Shown here one piece after another: positions 21,701 to 33,089 of a DNA stretch of 64,000 bases. The stretch lies in the NCBI RefSeq assembly GCF_910596095.1, contig NC_056550.1, forward strand, positions 24,858,001 through 24,922,000, written 5' to 3'. The first letter of the stretch is position 1, and each line of letters opens with the position of its first letter. This stretch comes from Thunnus maccoyii. Its lineage: Eukaryota; Chordata; Actinopteri; Scombriformes; Scombridae. Made by a program: the position numbers and the translations under genes. The notes below the pieces were generated by a model, which had not been told where the DNA came from, ran no database searches, and was given only the letters and a program-made list of their open reading frames with translations.

Positions 21701-23894
21701 AGTCTTAGCCAGCTGGGAGAGCAAAGAGACAAGATGTTGTGAAACTTTGGTTTGAGAATGTGATTATTGGAACAGCTTCTTTTATAAAAAAAAAAGTGCA
21801 ACTTTATACCTTGCGGATGACGGGATCATCAGTGGTAGTAACAGTGTGGAAGATCCTCTTGATGCTTTTGAGCTGCTTTTCATTGCGGGTGGTGATCCGG
21901 TCAAAAGCTTTATCATAGTACTCCAACGCACCGCAGCACTCACTGGAGGAAACAGGAAACACAAGTTCATCCCTCTAAAGAGAGCTCACTGACCAAGAGC
22001 AGGTCTGTTTCACCACCCTGTGTGATTCACTTACATGTCGAGAGGGTCAGCCACCTCCATGTATCTCATCTTCATCAGCCTGGGGAAGTCCATCTCCTCC
22101 TTCACCTCCCAGTCGCTCCTCACCTCCACAGATGAGTCTCTTGGCTTCAGCTGGGCCTTGAGGAAAATGCAGATGCACGGGGAGAAAGATCGTATAGGTG
22201 GGAGAAAAAAAAATCTTTATGAATAAAAATTCTCAACAAATGTATTTATTATACTCAAAAACAAACTTAATATATCTGCGTTACACCTTCTACAAACAAG
22301 AATTTCCCCACAAAAACACCCTTCCAACAACTTTTTTTCCATATATTAACATCTTGAAATAAGTTCATTTTAAATTATCTTAGGACATTTTATTAGAGAC
22401 AGTAGCGACATGACAAATGAGTCACCGGGAATCGTGTTTCTCTTGTTCGTCAATAAATATAACCAATCAGTCAGTTTATACCTGAGATTTCTGGTCCCAC
22501 TTCTGACGGACACCAAACTGCTTTTGGAACTTCTTCTGCAGGCGCATGCGGTCCCTGGAAAGACAAACACTCAAGGTTAAAATAAAGTCATTACAACCAG
22601 CTGTCGACACAAGACGAGTAAATGTGATCTCATGCTGGAACTTAACAGAGAAAATGCTTGACTATAGTTTGTTTCACCAAGGAAGTCTCTTGAGATAAAT
22701 CATCTCCTTTAACAAGGGAGACCTGGCCAACAGGTATATAAACATATTAATTTACAATAATCACATCCAACTATGGCTGCAACTAACAATTATTTTCACT
22801 ATTTATAAGTCTGATGATTAACATGAAAAACATGTTATAATTTCCCACATCTCAAGAAGTATTAAAATGTCCCGTTTTGTCCATCCAACAGTCCAAAACG
22901 CAAAGATATTCCGTTTACTGTCATATATGACACATAAAAGCAGCAAACCTTTAAATTTGACAAATTTAGAACCAGAGAATTTGATGTTTTTGTTTGAAAG
23001 ATTACTAAAACAGGATCGCCTGAACAACAGAGGATTTTCATATAATAGAACATTGTCTAATCGCAGATCTTTGACAGATCCTCACCTCTCCTTTTGCTTG
23101 GCGCTCTTCGGGAGCGTCTGCATGTTGAACTGGGTCAGGTTCCTGCGGTCCTTGTCCCTGCGCAGATTCCTCTGTTGAAACAAACATAATTCTGTTACTG
23201 GATTACTGCAAATACGATATGTAACACTTCTGTATGTAATTGCTGTTCATTCAGAGTTGAGCACTTCTGTTGCCTGATCTGCGTTACCTGAGCAAACCTC
23301 ATGCGGTTCCTCTGGTAGGCGGTCTTCTGCGTCTTAGCAGTGTCCACCAGCTGGAAGCTCGTCTCGTCTTCCTCGTGGAAGTAGGCGTACTGACTACCGC
23401 CTCCAAACTGAGAGGAATACTTATCTGAGGACAAAATAAAGACATAATATAATAAGAATAAACTTGAACCCGTATAATAAACCATGTGTATTGGATTAAA
23501 CACCTCTACAAACACTAATAAAGAGCACATATGCTTCATTTCCCTTTAAAATAAATGTAATCAAGTTTTCCATTTCAAATCATTAAGTACAGGAAAAGTC
23601 AGTCTTTCCCACATGTTGAGAATTTGTAATTATACTAACTTGTGTATCTCTTGTCTTGATAAGTTGCTCCAGTCCAGTCAGCGACCTGATAGACAGAAGA
23701 AACAATGTTAGGAAAACTACAGCGAACAAATGTAAGACCACTTTAACGGTAAATAATGAGAGAAAACAAACCTTTCCCAGACGGTCTCCTTTGCTGAAAG
23801 GCTGGTAGGGCATGTCTTTAAACTTCTCTGGGACCGCACATGGACCCCATCCGGACGGGTTGTCCTGGATCACAGGGGCGTTGAACTTCGCCAT
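15749..23894 (-). CDS. eif3d: Eukaryotic translation initiation factor 3 subunit D, complete
   Basis: Complement join of 23772-23894, 23640-23685, 23288-23424, 23086-23171, 22482-22554, 22035-22156, 21810-21942, 21565-21712, 21351-21481, 18702-18787, 18278-18407, 17371-17513, 16103-16295, 15912-16005, 15749-15762: 1659 nt, 552 aa, against 548 in human. EIF3D is a peripheral eIF3 subunit with a cap-binding fold that drives initiation on selected mRNAs in the cytoplasm. The N-terminus ([20 protein letters not shown]), [40 protein letters not shown] and the GANGEVSF segment match human closely. The protein ends in the family's acidic tail, here about 20 mostly Glu/Asp residues. All introns are GT-AG in the chosen model. 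The exon at 22156 could instead start at 22150 (two codons less). The intron 18788-21350 is enlarged by repeats. No defect seen. Confidence 0.97.
16658..17128. mobile_element. MITE-like element with TAGGCTTG ends, in an eif3d intron
   Basis: Begins TAGGCTTGGGCATTAT and ends with the inverted partner of TAGGCTTGAGTGGTAT. It is 471 bases with no ORF of interest. Terminal repeats are short and imperfect and no clean target duplication was found, so the hAT-like assignment is tentative. Confidence 0.5.
20325..20402 (+). repeat. tRNA-like module 1 (A- and B-box words)
   Basis: Contains the A-box-like TGGCTCAGTGG (20329-20339) and B-box-like GTTCAATACC (20391-20400). They are about 50 bases apart, as in a tRNA gene. 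The predicted arms do not pair well, so this is a pseudo-tRNA or repeat module, not a working tRNA. Confidence 0.5.
20550..20624 (+). repeat. tRNA-like module 2
   Basis: A-box-like TAGTCCAGTGG (about 20555-20565) and B-box-like GTTCGAGCC (20614-20622). It begins about 225 bases after module 1. Degenerate, not called as a tRNA gene. Confidence 0.5.
20766..20822 (+). repeat. tRNA-like module 3
   Basis: A-box-like CAGCTCAGTGTAGAGC (from 20768) and B-box-like GGTTCAATTCC (20809-20819). It begins about 215 bases after module 2. The box spacing is shorter than in module 1 and no full cloverleaf is seen. Confidence 0.5.
20995..21215. mobile_element. 'GCTGCAA' MITE fragment in an eif3d intron
   Basis: Begins AGAGCTGCAATGATTAGTTG and carries the internal words of the copies at 11467, 22770, 24117 and 62518. 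The right end is truncated. Confidence 0.5.
22770..23010. mobile_element. 'GCTGCAA' MITE fragment in an eif3d intron
   Basis: Begins ATGGCTGCAACTAACAATTA and includes the family words GTCCAAAACGCAAAGATATT and AAGCAGCAAA. It lies between coding exons. The minus-strand open frame across it is not a gene. Confidence 0.5.
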
Positions 23895-24985
23895 GACCTG
23901 AAGTCAGATTGAAAGCGACAGACTTCTGTGACCAAACAGCCAAGATTCAAACAACTGATGTACAGCGTGTCAGCTTTAACTTTATGCAGATGTGTGTAGG
24001 GTCTCAGGCAATGAACAGCACTGATCTCTCCAGCAATGCACTAAAACAATAGGCACTGATCAGCTTGCGCAGTGGGCTAGTCATCATTGACCCCTGAACA
24101 CTGTCCTACTTATTAGTAGAGCTGCAATGGTAGATTAGTCGATAGACAGAAAATGAATTGCCAACTATTTTAATAATCGTTTGGAGTCTTTTTTTTTTTA
24201 GAGGAAATGTGTCCAAATTATCTAATTCCAGCTTCTTAAATGTGTATATTTTCTGGTTTCTTTAAATCTTCTGTGACAGTTAACTAAATATTTTTAAGTT
24301 GTGGACAAAACAAGACATTTGAGGACGTTATCCTGGGCTTTGGGAAACAGTGACCAACATTTTTCACCATTTTATGGTCCATACATCTAATCGATTACCC
24401 GAGAAATGAATCAGTCGTTGCAGCCCTAGAGTTTAAGACGCCATTTGTGGGTTAACACTAAAGATTTACCTTATTAAATAATCCTGGATGTCTGTCGACA
24501 CGGCTACAATAAACATTGTTATATTTGTTCATTTTTTTTAACAGCATCTGTATGTTTTACAGCAGCGTCACCTCCACTTTAGGAGTCACATGCTGACAGA
24601 AAAGACAAAAAAACTCTGTCAGCACTGATTTCGCTTTTTCAGGGTCAAGTGAGGATGTTGGATCAACTAAGAAGACCTGATCTGTCTTCTTGTGTCAGGA
24701 TTTTTCTTTTACAGGTTTGACTCAGTTAGTTGACGGTGGCTACTGCTAACATGCTAACGCTTCACCCTGCCAGGTGGCCGCGTTAGCTCGGCTAAGCTAA
24801 CTAGCTATTTACACGCACACAAGTCCCGCTACGATTTATTTACAGACTCGAGAGGAAACAGACACCTTTCTTACATATATACATACTTTTTGAAATCTTA
24901 CCGTGACTGATGTAGCACTCTATTGAGCCCTTAACAGTAGCCGGCCCTCAGATGGTGAAAATCTGTGACGGGGCGCCGGTGGGAA
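23895..24985 (-). promoter_or_regulatory. eif3d: eif3d 5' UTR, first intron and likely promoter side
   Basis: A non-coding first exon ends at 24902 with a good donor (CG|GTAAGATT on the minus strand). The second exon has an acceptor at 23925 (CACAG) or, alternatively, 23897 (TTCAG), both directly upstream of the ATG. The sequence 24940-25015 on the far side of exon 1 is locally GC-richer with several CpGs and a CCGGAA ETS-type word at 25007-25012. This suits a TATA-less housekeeping promoter. The transcription start itself is not defined. The intron contains a MITE at 24117-24430. Confidence 0.6.
24117..24430. mobile_element. 'GCTGCAA' MITE, nearly full copy, in eif3d intron 1
   Basis: Begins AGAGCTGCAATGGTAGATTA and ends TCAGTCGTTGCAGCCCT, so the ends are inverted repeats of GCTGCAA. 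It contains ATCGATTA-type words and the internal block GACATTTGAGGACG shared with the 62.5 kb copy. Confidence 0.65.
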
Positions 24986-25021
24986 AGGAAGCAGTAGTGG
25001 AAACTGCCGGAAACTGGACGA

Positions 25022-25340
25022 ATTTTTTTTTTTTTTTTTTTTTTTAAACTTTATTGAAACACGTTTCCAATATATTTATAGTAACTTGTTTATACAGAGT
25101 AAGTTTACAATCATAAACGTACCAGGGTGACTAAAGGTTGTAATAAAAATAGTGATAAAAAATCGATGTATAAATATCTTGTAAAGCTTACATTTGTTCT
25201 ACGTTTTAACAGCTTTTTTTTGTTTGTACATTCAGATATTGTAGAAATGTATTGTTTGATATGGACAGTCACCTCTGAAAAGTTTGGGAATTTGGATTTG
25301 TGAATATAAAATTTGGTCAAAATAGTAAGCAATTTAATTG
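25022..25340 (-). mobile_element. 5'-truncated L1-type LINE 3' end with poly(A) tail
   Basis: On the minus strand a short frame (25332-25111) reads KFYIHKSKF...NKKK, resembling the C-terminus of L1-clade ORF2. It is followed by a 3' UTR, AATAAAG and a run of about 25 A's (T's at 25022-25047 on the plus strand). A truncated body with a long A tail is the mark of target-primed reverse transcription. The right edge is uncertain. It sits within about 50 bases of the eif3d promoter region. Confidence 0.55.
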
Positions 25341-25351
25341 AATAGAACTAC

Positions 25352-25500
25352 AAAGTAGGCCTGGACAATATATTGATATTATATCAATATCGTGATATAA
25401 GACTAGACATCGTCTTAGATTTTGAATATTGTAATATCGTGACATAAGTGTTGCTTTTCCTGGTTTTAAGGGCTGCATTACAGTAAAGTGATTAACTCTG
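25352..25500. mobile_element. MITE fragment with ATATCGTGATAT-type words
   Basis: Begins AGGCCTGGACAATATATTGA and runs through repeated ATATTG/ATATCGTGATA words, matching my recollection of a common teleost MITE end. The other end is missing. Confidence 0.45.
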
Positions 25501-25854
25501 AACTCAGAATGTTGTGTGTTGGGTGAGATCTTCTGTATCAGTCTTCAGCGGTCAGCAGGGGGAGTACAGTGCTCAGAAGCCTTACAGCCTGCAGGATTAA
25601 AACTGTCAGATGGTCTTGTGGTTCTGACATGAATACTGCTGAACCTTTTTTCCAGATGGTAGTGGGCTGAACAGATTATTGGAGAGATGACAGGAGTCTT
25701 TGACAACATTGATGGCCCTGCTGGTGCAATTATGACAAAAAATAAAGGTTCAAAATAAAAATCAAAGGAGACAATAGTGTCTCTAGTACGGAAGGAATGT
25801 GTTGAAAATGTATACATTTACTATATAATACTTTCTTTTTCTCAAAATTTCATC

Positions 25855-27185
25855 AACATATCATGCACATTTCCATATCTATATTTATATTCTGAGTCTC
25901 TACTGGATTATCTTTGCATGATTCACAGTTTAAACTCCTTATTTATCTTATACTGGCCCTTTATGCAGCCCCTCAGTTCAGCCTCTGTCTGAAACAGGTT
26001 GTTTTAGCTCCTGTCTCTTTAAGGCCCCCGTCCCGATGAGCCCACTCTGTTCTGATTGGTCAGCTAATGGTAGCTTCCTCCGACTCTGGAGGCTACATAA
26101 ACAAACAGTAGTAGCAGGATTTTACTTCTGTTTTCTTGTATTTAACACGAAATAGCAACTTCTTAAAGTTCTCGAAGATATCTGTTTTGTTCTCTTTGGC
26201 GGCACCATATGGCGATAAGCGGTAATTGCAGGTGTGTTGTTCTTTTGCGTAGATGACATTAATAAATTACTCTTATTGGCTTTTTACTCGCGAAGGTTTT
26301 ATTGCACTTACAGTAACGTAACGAGTGTAGTTGTTGTCAAGTACACACACACAAGGAGCCCTAACTGAAACACAAGAAACCATAAATGACAGCAAAACGC
26401 AGCAGAGACTATTTATTTATGTTATTTACCTGATTTATGTGAACTAATTTCATTTCAGCTCAGTGTAAGAGTCTCTGCAGTGTTTTGCTGTCATTTATGG
26501 CTGTGCTCTTCTCCTCTGCTCTGAGGAGCAGCGAGGGGCAAGGCTCAGCCCTCCGTGAGTGTGCTGCACACACAGCGCAGCACAGGAGAGACACTTACTG
26601 TATATGCAATCAAAGCTTCTCAAGTAAAAAGCCAACAAGAGTAAGCTTTTAAAAAAATAAGCTGCTTCACACACAAGTGAATGGGGAGCAAGTCTGGCAG
26701 GAAAGTCGCCACTGACACCCGGTTCGTAATAATCATACTCTTTGATAAAACTGCAAATGCAAGGGCTTTCATCAGTGGGCCATTGGCTCAATCAACACTG
26801 CATTACCTAATTCGGTGGTAGAGAGTGACTTAACAGACATTTATTGAAATGAAAATCTTCAGAGATCATCGAGATTGCCACTTTAAATACATCCCTACGT
26901 GTTTGAGCTGAAATCCGATCTGAAATATATGAGTTGACAACAACGATTATTGTATGGACGACTGTTTGTGGGCATGTATGAATGATTAATGAGGAAGTAG
27001 AAGTAATCTTGCAGATGAAGTGTTCAAAACAGGTTGAAGCCCTGGCTTTTGACTTGCAGGGAGCATTTTTTACATATGTTCATCTCATGTTTTGGGCATT
27101 TGACCATGTTTAACACAGACATCCGACATCATAACAGGATAAAAATAACAGAAAATCACAAAAAGCATGATATGTCCCCTTTCAC
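25855..27185 (+). repeat. Dispersed repeat, copy A (interrupted); inverted copy at 30150-30725
   Basis: Shares with the reverse complement of 30150-30725 the blocks around GCAGCCCCTCAGTTCAGCCT (25967), GAAGCCCTGGCTTTTGA (27037) and GACCATGTTTAACA (27101). It ends near ATATGTCCCCTTT. About 700 bases (roughly 26150-26880) are extra here relative to the other copy. No ORF supports a protein-coding element. Confidence 0.6.
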
Positions 27186-29127
27186 ACCTCCTTTTTAAGA
27201 ATCCACAATATCACATGACAAAGGTGTTATTTGTGGAATTATGTGTGATAAGACACAGATACATATAGAACATGCATTTCCTGGTGTAGGGTGACATGAA
27301 TTTGGTATTTTAAACAACAAATCAGTTGTAATGAAATCAAATAACGTGTTAACATGTTGAGAATATGAACTGTTCTTAAATAATAAGATGAATATTAAAA
27401 TTTCATCCTCTTATTGACAAAAATACTGCAAACTCTGCATCAACTGCATGATGATATCAAACTGTACAATAAGGAACACCTGCAACATGTATAAAAACCT
27501 TCCATTTATTTCAGTGATTTATATTGTAGGCACATATGACACAGTTCATATTTGTAGCACATTTAACATTAAAGCATTTAAAAACTTTCTTTTTAGGACG
27601 ACATTCTTATGACGTTTTTTGTCTTTTTATGTGCACGTAAATGTGCATATATGTGATGCAGCATGTGTAGGAATATTTATATGTATAGTGTGTGTATGCA
27701 TTGTGGATGTATGTGTATGCATGTGCACATATTTGTTTTTATTACCTCTTTAATATTTTATTATTACAAAGATATTGCTTTCTTAATACTTTACTTATCG
27801 TCTTTACATTTGCATCATTTATCTTGTTTTTATTGCCTTGTGAAGCGCTTTGCAACATTTGTTTTGTGCTATATAAATAAAGTTTTATCATTGTTTAAAG
27901 CATTATTGTTTCAGAAAAATAGAGCCTATAATATACTGTAATATCCTGTTTATGATAAACCAATGTGTATTTCTTTTATTACATATTACATAAATACTGA
28001 AATGTGAAATTGCAGGTGTGCTTGTGTGACTTTGCAGAGCTTTATTAGAGACTTTTACCAATTGAACCAACAAACATGGCTGCATTACACTCGTGCACTG
28101 TTGACCTGGTTTGAGCAAAAATGTGACAAATCCTGGTGCCAGAGTTGCTCTGTGCTGCTGGACTGTGCAGCCTCTGAGGAGATATGTGCTTTCTGAATGT
28201 TTCTCAGCTGTTACTTTAGATGTATTTTCTTTTCTTTTCCTTCTACCTGTTCCACTCAGGAGACATGAATTCTTTGCTTCTAGCCAGGATTAATAACATC
28301 ATTTATGTTTCCTTCGTTATCAGTCAATGCGTTTTAATTTGCCTTTTGAATAAAATGTTATACAGCTAATTAGATAGTGTATACACCAAAAGGGCTTTAG
28401 AAAGTACAGGATCACTTTCACTGATCTTCCTTTCTACTGTCACATAGGCGGTCTTGAATGTGTTTTCTAAACGAATCCTCGGTTCTAATTAAGATGTTGT
28501 TCATGCACTGCAAAGGTCAGGAGATCTGATCAGTATACATAAAGACGACTGCCTCTGTGACTTGTCAATAACTTATAGTGCAAATATTTCACCAATGCTG
28601 AAATGCTGCTCAGGAATCAGTGTGGTTATGAATGATGCTGCCATGTGACCACATCGACCACATCTGCTTTTTATTAATCAACTATTACAATATTTCTCTT
28701 GAACCAAAACAAACCACAGATCCTCACTGTTTAGTAGTGGCTGTAATCTCTGCAAGACATCACACCGCAGCAGCACCAGAATGTGAATTCTGCTGTTTTT
28801 TCTTCTTTCACGCGTTGCATCATCACCTGGCAGCTCGGCTGTGAGTCACATCAAACACGCCCACTGCGGTCCTTCAGGGAGTTTTGGAGCAGCGCTGACA
28901 ACAGATGATAAACACAGTGTGTGCGTGCAGAGGTCATATTCGTTAGGTATTATAAATGGAGATAATTAACTGGCTACATCCTCACTTTGACTTAAATGTG
29001 CATAGATGGAAAGTAAGATTTAGTCAATTGTCAAATGTACATTGAAAGAGTTGCTGCTTGTCATTCACAGGTGCATTAAAAATCATTTAAATTATGAACT
29101 GAACTGATGTTTTGTGTCTATTCTTCA
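27186..29127. other. Intergenic, no gene seen
   Basis: AT-rich. A LINE-tail-like segment with GTGCTATATAAATAAAG lies at about 27838-27885. No coding exon or RNA gene is supported in the rest. Confidence 0.5.
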
Positions 29128-29370
29128 GGACTAACAAACCTTTTGGATGGATTCCTGATGGAGAAGAAATTGAACTCTCAGGTCAAGTCTCCGTTGTCTT
29201 CCAAGAAAGTATTTATTCAGGGCCCTGGAAGCGGAGTGTGCACTCGAATGGAACATACATTATGCTTATCACTCACAGAGAATCCTCACAGACAGGCAAC
29301 CCATTATATAACAAGACAATGATCCCCCTTAATATCCCACCCAGGAGACAGCCTGGCCATACACACTGAT
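29128..29370 (+). other. Unrecognised open frame after a splice-acceptor-like site
   Basis: A TTCTTCAG acceptor-like word ends at 29128 and is followed by an open frame to a stop at 29367-29369, about 80 codons, starting with TNKPFGWIPDGEEIELSGQV. The residue mix looks protein-like and includes a possible NGT glycosylation site, but no family was recognised and no partner exon was found. It may be an exon remnant, part of a repeat, or chance. Confidence 0.2.
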
Positions 29371-29882
29371 CCCCTGCAAGGACACATATCTTTATGGCTG
29401 GAGGCTGATGAATTATACCAGAAAACACATAGTTATGAGCGTCATGAGTGACCCTGGCCTAACAGAGACTAAGCATCTCAGTACATTTCCATCACAGTCA
29501 GTCATTTTTCTCCCACAATTCTCTTCCTCGTAAAACATTTGAAGATCAGATTTTAAAAATATCTTAAATCCTACATTGTTTACATCCATGTTTGCTACAC
29601 AGACTGTATATACAGATGGACGTAGTGAGGTGTGACATTAACTGTTGGTTTGCATTGGAGCAGGTTTGAAACCTTTTTTGTCTTTTTCATTTTTTTCTGG
29701 TTCATTTTTCAGCCAGGATCTTCCAAATAAGGAGAGCGGGGTGTTGCCTTTCACGTTCTGGAAACACGCCCTGCTACCTCAGACTGAAGCGAACACTAGC
29801 TTACTGGGAACACTGAGCGCTGTACACTTGGGAAAACATTAGCTACTTTGGTAAGCAGAATGTAAGCAGAATATGTCTTTTC

Positions 29883-30010
29883 TAGGGATGCACGATAATA
29901 TCAGCATGTCATTGGTATCGGCCGATAAAGGCTTTAAAATGAAATATCAGCATCGGCCCAAAATTAACATTTCTGCCGATATGACAGGCCGATTGGTTGC
30001 CTTCCCTCTG
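29883..30010. mobile_element. MITE fragment (GGGATGCACGATAATATC end)
   Basis: Begins TAGGGATGCACGATAATATC and has the internal words ATCGGCCGATAAAGG and GCCGATATGACAGGCCGAT, which I recall from a frequent teleost MITE. Only one end is present. Confidence 0.45.
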
Positions 30011-30149
30011 CAGACTGTTTCACCCTGACGTTCCCAGTGCTTCCTCCACAGGCCCCACTTCACTCAGCTGCCCAACAGACCTGCTGCTTCTTCCCACTTT
30101 AACCTGAATAATAAATCGGGGGTCGTTGCTCCAGTTGTATCCACATGGA

Positions 30150-30725
30150 TCCATGATTTTCTGTCATTTATATACTATTATAATGTTGGATGTCTACATT
30201 AAACATGGTCAAAGTTCTAAAACTTGAGATGAATGTATGTAAAAAATGCTACCTGCAAATCAAAAGCCAGGGCTTCAGTCTGCTCTGTATGATTTGTTTG
30301 CAAAGTTACCTTACTTCCTCATTAAACTGACGTCACATTATTCATGCATCCCCACAAACGGCAATCCGTTGTTTCATGGGTTGTTCATGTTGTCCACTTG
30401 CGTATTTCAGATTAGATTTCTGCTCTAACATGTGCAGATGTATTAGAGGAACGAGAAGAAGAGGGAGAAAAGGAGTGAAATCCTAAAACTATTGTTTGTT
30501 TACGAAGCCTCCAGAACTGGCCAATCAGGACAGAGAGGGCTCATCAGGAAGGGGGTCTTAAAGAGACAGTAGCTAAAACAGCCTGTTTCAGACAGAGGCT
30601 GAACTGAGGGGCTGCATAAACGGCCAGTATGAGATAAATAAGGAGTTTTTTGAACTGGAAATCATGCAAAGATATTCCAGTAGAGCCCCTAAGTAAAAAT
30701 ATAGACCTGGAAATGTGCTTGATAC
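30150..30725 (-). repeat. Dispersed repeat, copy B (inverted relative to 25855-27185)
   Basis: Compact copy lacking the roughly 700-base middle of copy A. The match is continuous from the GACCATGTTTAATG block to GCACATTTCCAGG at the other end. Confidence 0.6.
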
Positions 30726-31432
30726 ATCCTCTTTAATGTGTAGCAACATTAAAATCAGGGTTGTTTTTAAAAGTAATTGTTGTACAAATTGTGAAAATGC
30801 TCTTTTGACAAAAATGCTAATTTAACATTTGTAGTTGGTTTTGTATGTTATACGGTTTTAACATATATGATTTTTTTTTCATTGCATGTTTACTCAGGGC
30901 TTTCTTTGTCTTTAATGTGTGTCTGAGACTTAATTAGGAGAAAATTACTGGCACCTGTGCTCAATCAGAGAGCTCCACATCCTCTAAAAATACTTGGTGA
31001 TTACTGGGGGGAGAGGACACTAAACAAGGCAGAGGAGGAAGAGTCTGGTGTCTAATGGAGATCAGGATTCACACATTCTGATTGCTCGCATACATTTCTG
31101 TAAAGATCCTTGACATTTTATAAAATTCAAATCCTGTATCAAACCCATTTATCAAATCTGAATCCTTTTCTATCCCTTATTGAATCTTATTGGTTTTACC
31201 TTTCTACATTTGATGTCTAATCACCTGATGCTGACTGAGAAAACATAAACAGTTTTTATTGGCAGCCTAATCAATATTCACAACATGTCCCCACAACGTG
31301 AAAATGAGCGGCTTAATATATGAAATGTTAATTAAACACATTTCATTAACAGCTGCGGCTTACTGAACCTCACTACCTACTTACTCCAAACACTGAAGGT
31401 CCTGATTCAGAACTGTTGCATTCATAAATCAG
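30726..31432. other. Intergenic, no gene seen
   Basis: AT-rich sequence with no recognisable coding, RNA or transposon signal. Confidence 0.5.
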
Positions 31433-31851
31433 ATTAAAATATTGGATCATTTGAACATTTATTGAAATGAAAGCATGTGAGAAGTTTAGAGGGAAAAATC
31501 ACTATTTGGTGGAGCTGTTAACAACTCATAGACATGTGAAATGTGACCCCGACTACACACTGCTTTTTGTAAGACGTCAAAAGCCAAAAAGGTTGGAAAC
31601 CACTGGTTTCATTTTTAACAATGTGTTGTATTTTAAAAGCTTGTTATATTATCCATTGTGTCAAATCTTCATCTGAAAAGTAACTAAAGCTGTCAAATAA
31701 ATGTAGTGGAGTAGAAAGTACAATATTATCCTCTGAAATGTAATGGAGTGGAAGTGTAAAGTAACATCAAATGGAAACACTCAAGTAAAGTACAAGTACC
31801 TCAAAATTGTATGTAAGTACAGTACTTGAGTAAATATACTTTCCACCACTG
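31433..31851 (-). mobile_element. CAGTGGTGGAA MITE, copy 2, 5'-truncated
   Basis: Inverted copy ending TTTCCACCACTG at 31851. About 270 bases from 31433 are almost identical to 49955-50212 in the third copy. The other terminus is missing. Confidence 0.7.
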
Positions 31852-31874
31852 CTCAGTATTGAGAAATGCATGTT

Positions 31875-32255
31875 AGCGATTGGTCACTGACTGAGGCAGA
31901 AACATGCTACATGCAAATTGAAAAGGAGATGCTCTCCATTGTGCATGCCTGAATTAAGTTTCACAACTACATAATTGGAACACATGTCACAGTATACAAT
32001 GACCACAAGCCTCTTGAAGATATCTTTAAGAAATCACTGCTGTCTACCCCCATGTGTACCCTGAGAATGCGTCTTCAACTGCAATGGTATGACTTAACAA
32101 TCTGCCTGACAAGCTGTCCAGAGCACAGCTTCCAAAGAGCATGCCAGAGATGGATGACCTAGAGTGTGTCTCTATATTCAACTCAGTTGCAGTTAGCAAC
32201 CAGAAGTACACAGAACTTCAGGAGTGCACAAAAAAAGAGCTAAGCTGTCTCCAAC
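31875..32255 (+). pseudogene. Ty3/gypsy RNase H fragment (second family)
   Basis: The frame reads, with at least one internal stop, a gypsy RNase H and connection segment: IEKEMLSIVHA, then HVTVYNDHKPLEDIFKK, then RMRLQLQWYDLTI, then a LP-KLSRAQLPKSMPE-like stretch. It is unlike the gypsy remnant at 4.9-7.8 kb, so it is an independent insertion. No reverse transcriptase, integrase or LTR was identified beside it. Confidence 0.65.
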
Positions 32256-33089
32256 AGACAATTCAGCACGTGTGATCCTGGGAGCACAAACATACATGTA
32301 CTATATGTCCACAGTTGAAAGAGTTCATTTGTCAGTTCATTCAAGTTTGTAACATCTGGGCAGTGGTTAACACTATCTATCTTGGCTAAGCAAGAACAGT
32401 CAGAGTTACAAAACAAAAACATGATAGACAACAACAAAGGCATAGTCCTTAATACCATAACCTGTGTTTCTCCTTATTCTTTGGGGATAGTGAGAACAGG
32501 AACGTAAGTGGTGAAACTTTGTTAAGATGAGATGCAAAGAGAGTGGCACCTTAAATGATAAAGCCATTTCTGGAGTGTCCAAGAGTGTTTGTTGTTTCAC
32601 TCATTGGGTCTGATGACAATACTGACTACTCAATGTAGTACTCAGTCTGATCTTGGCAGGCTTTACAATTTTGTCCCTCAGGCAGGTGTTGCTGCAGAAG
32701 GATGTCATCACATTTCCAAAAATCCCAAAGTCCTAATGGCTGTATCATTGTTTGTTTGGCACTATGTTAATGTCCTAAACTTGTGTTGGGTGAGGACATG
32801 TGTATGACTCCTTCTGAAAGTACATAATGGGGTGTCCTAAGCTAGTGTTTTGCAAAGTGATCCTATTGACAAAATACTACCAAGGAGTTGATCCAATTGT
32901 ACTTGCAAAGTAGGACAGTGGTGTCTGAGCTGAATCAGAATTTAGGCTTTCCTCAACTAATAGCAGGCTGTCTGGCTATTACTGAGGTTGCTACTGTTGC
33001 TAACAAACCCAAGTTTGCCTATGTAACTGCAGGAAAAGTAAGGCACTGGTATCTGTCTAACTGTCAGTACAGGGGTGGACTGTTGCTAT
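32256..33089. other. Intergenic, possibly flank of the gypsy fragment
   Basis: No supported gene. Short open frames are not convincing and no LTR pair could be recognised. Confidence 0.4.
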
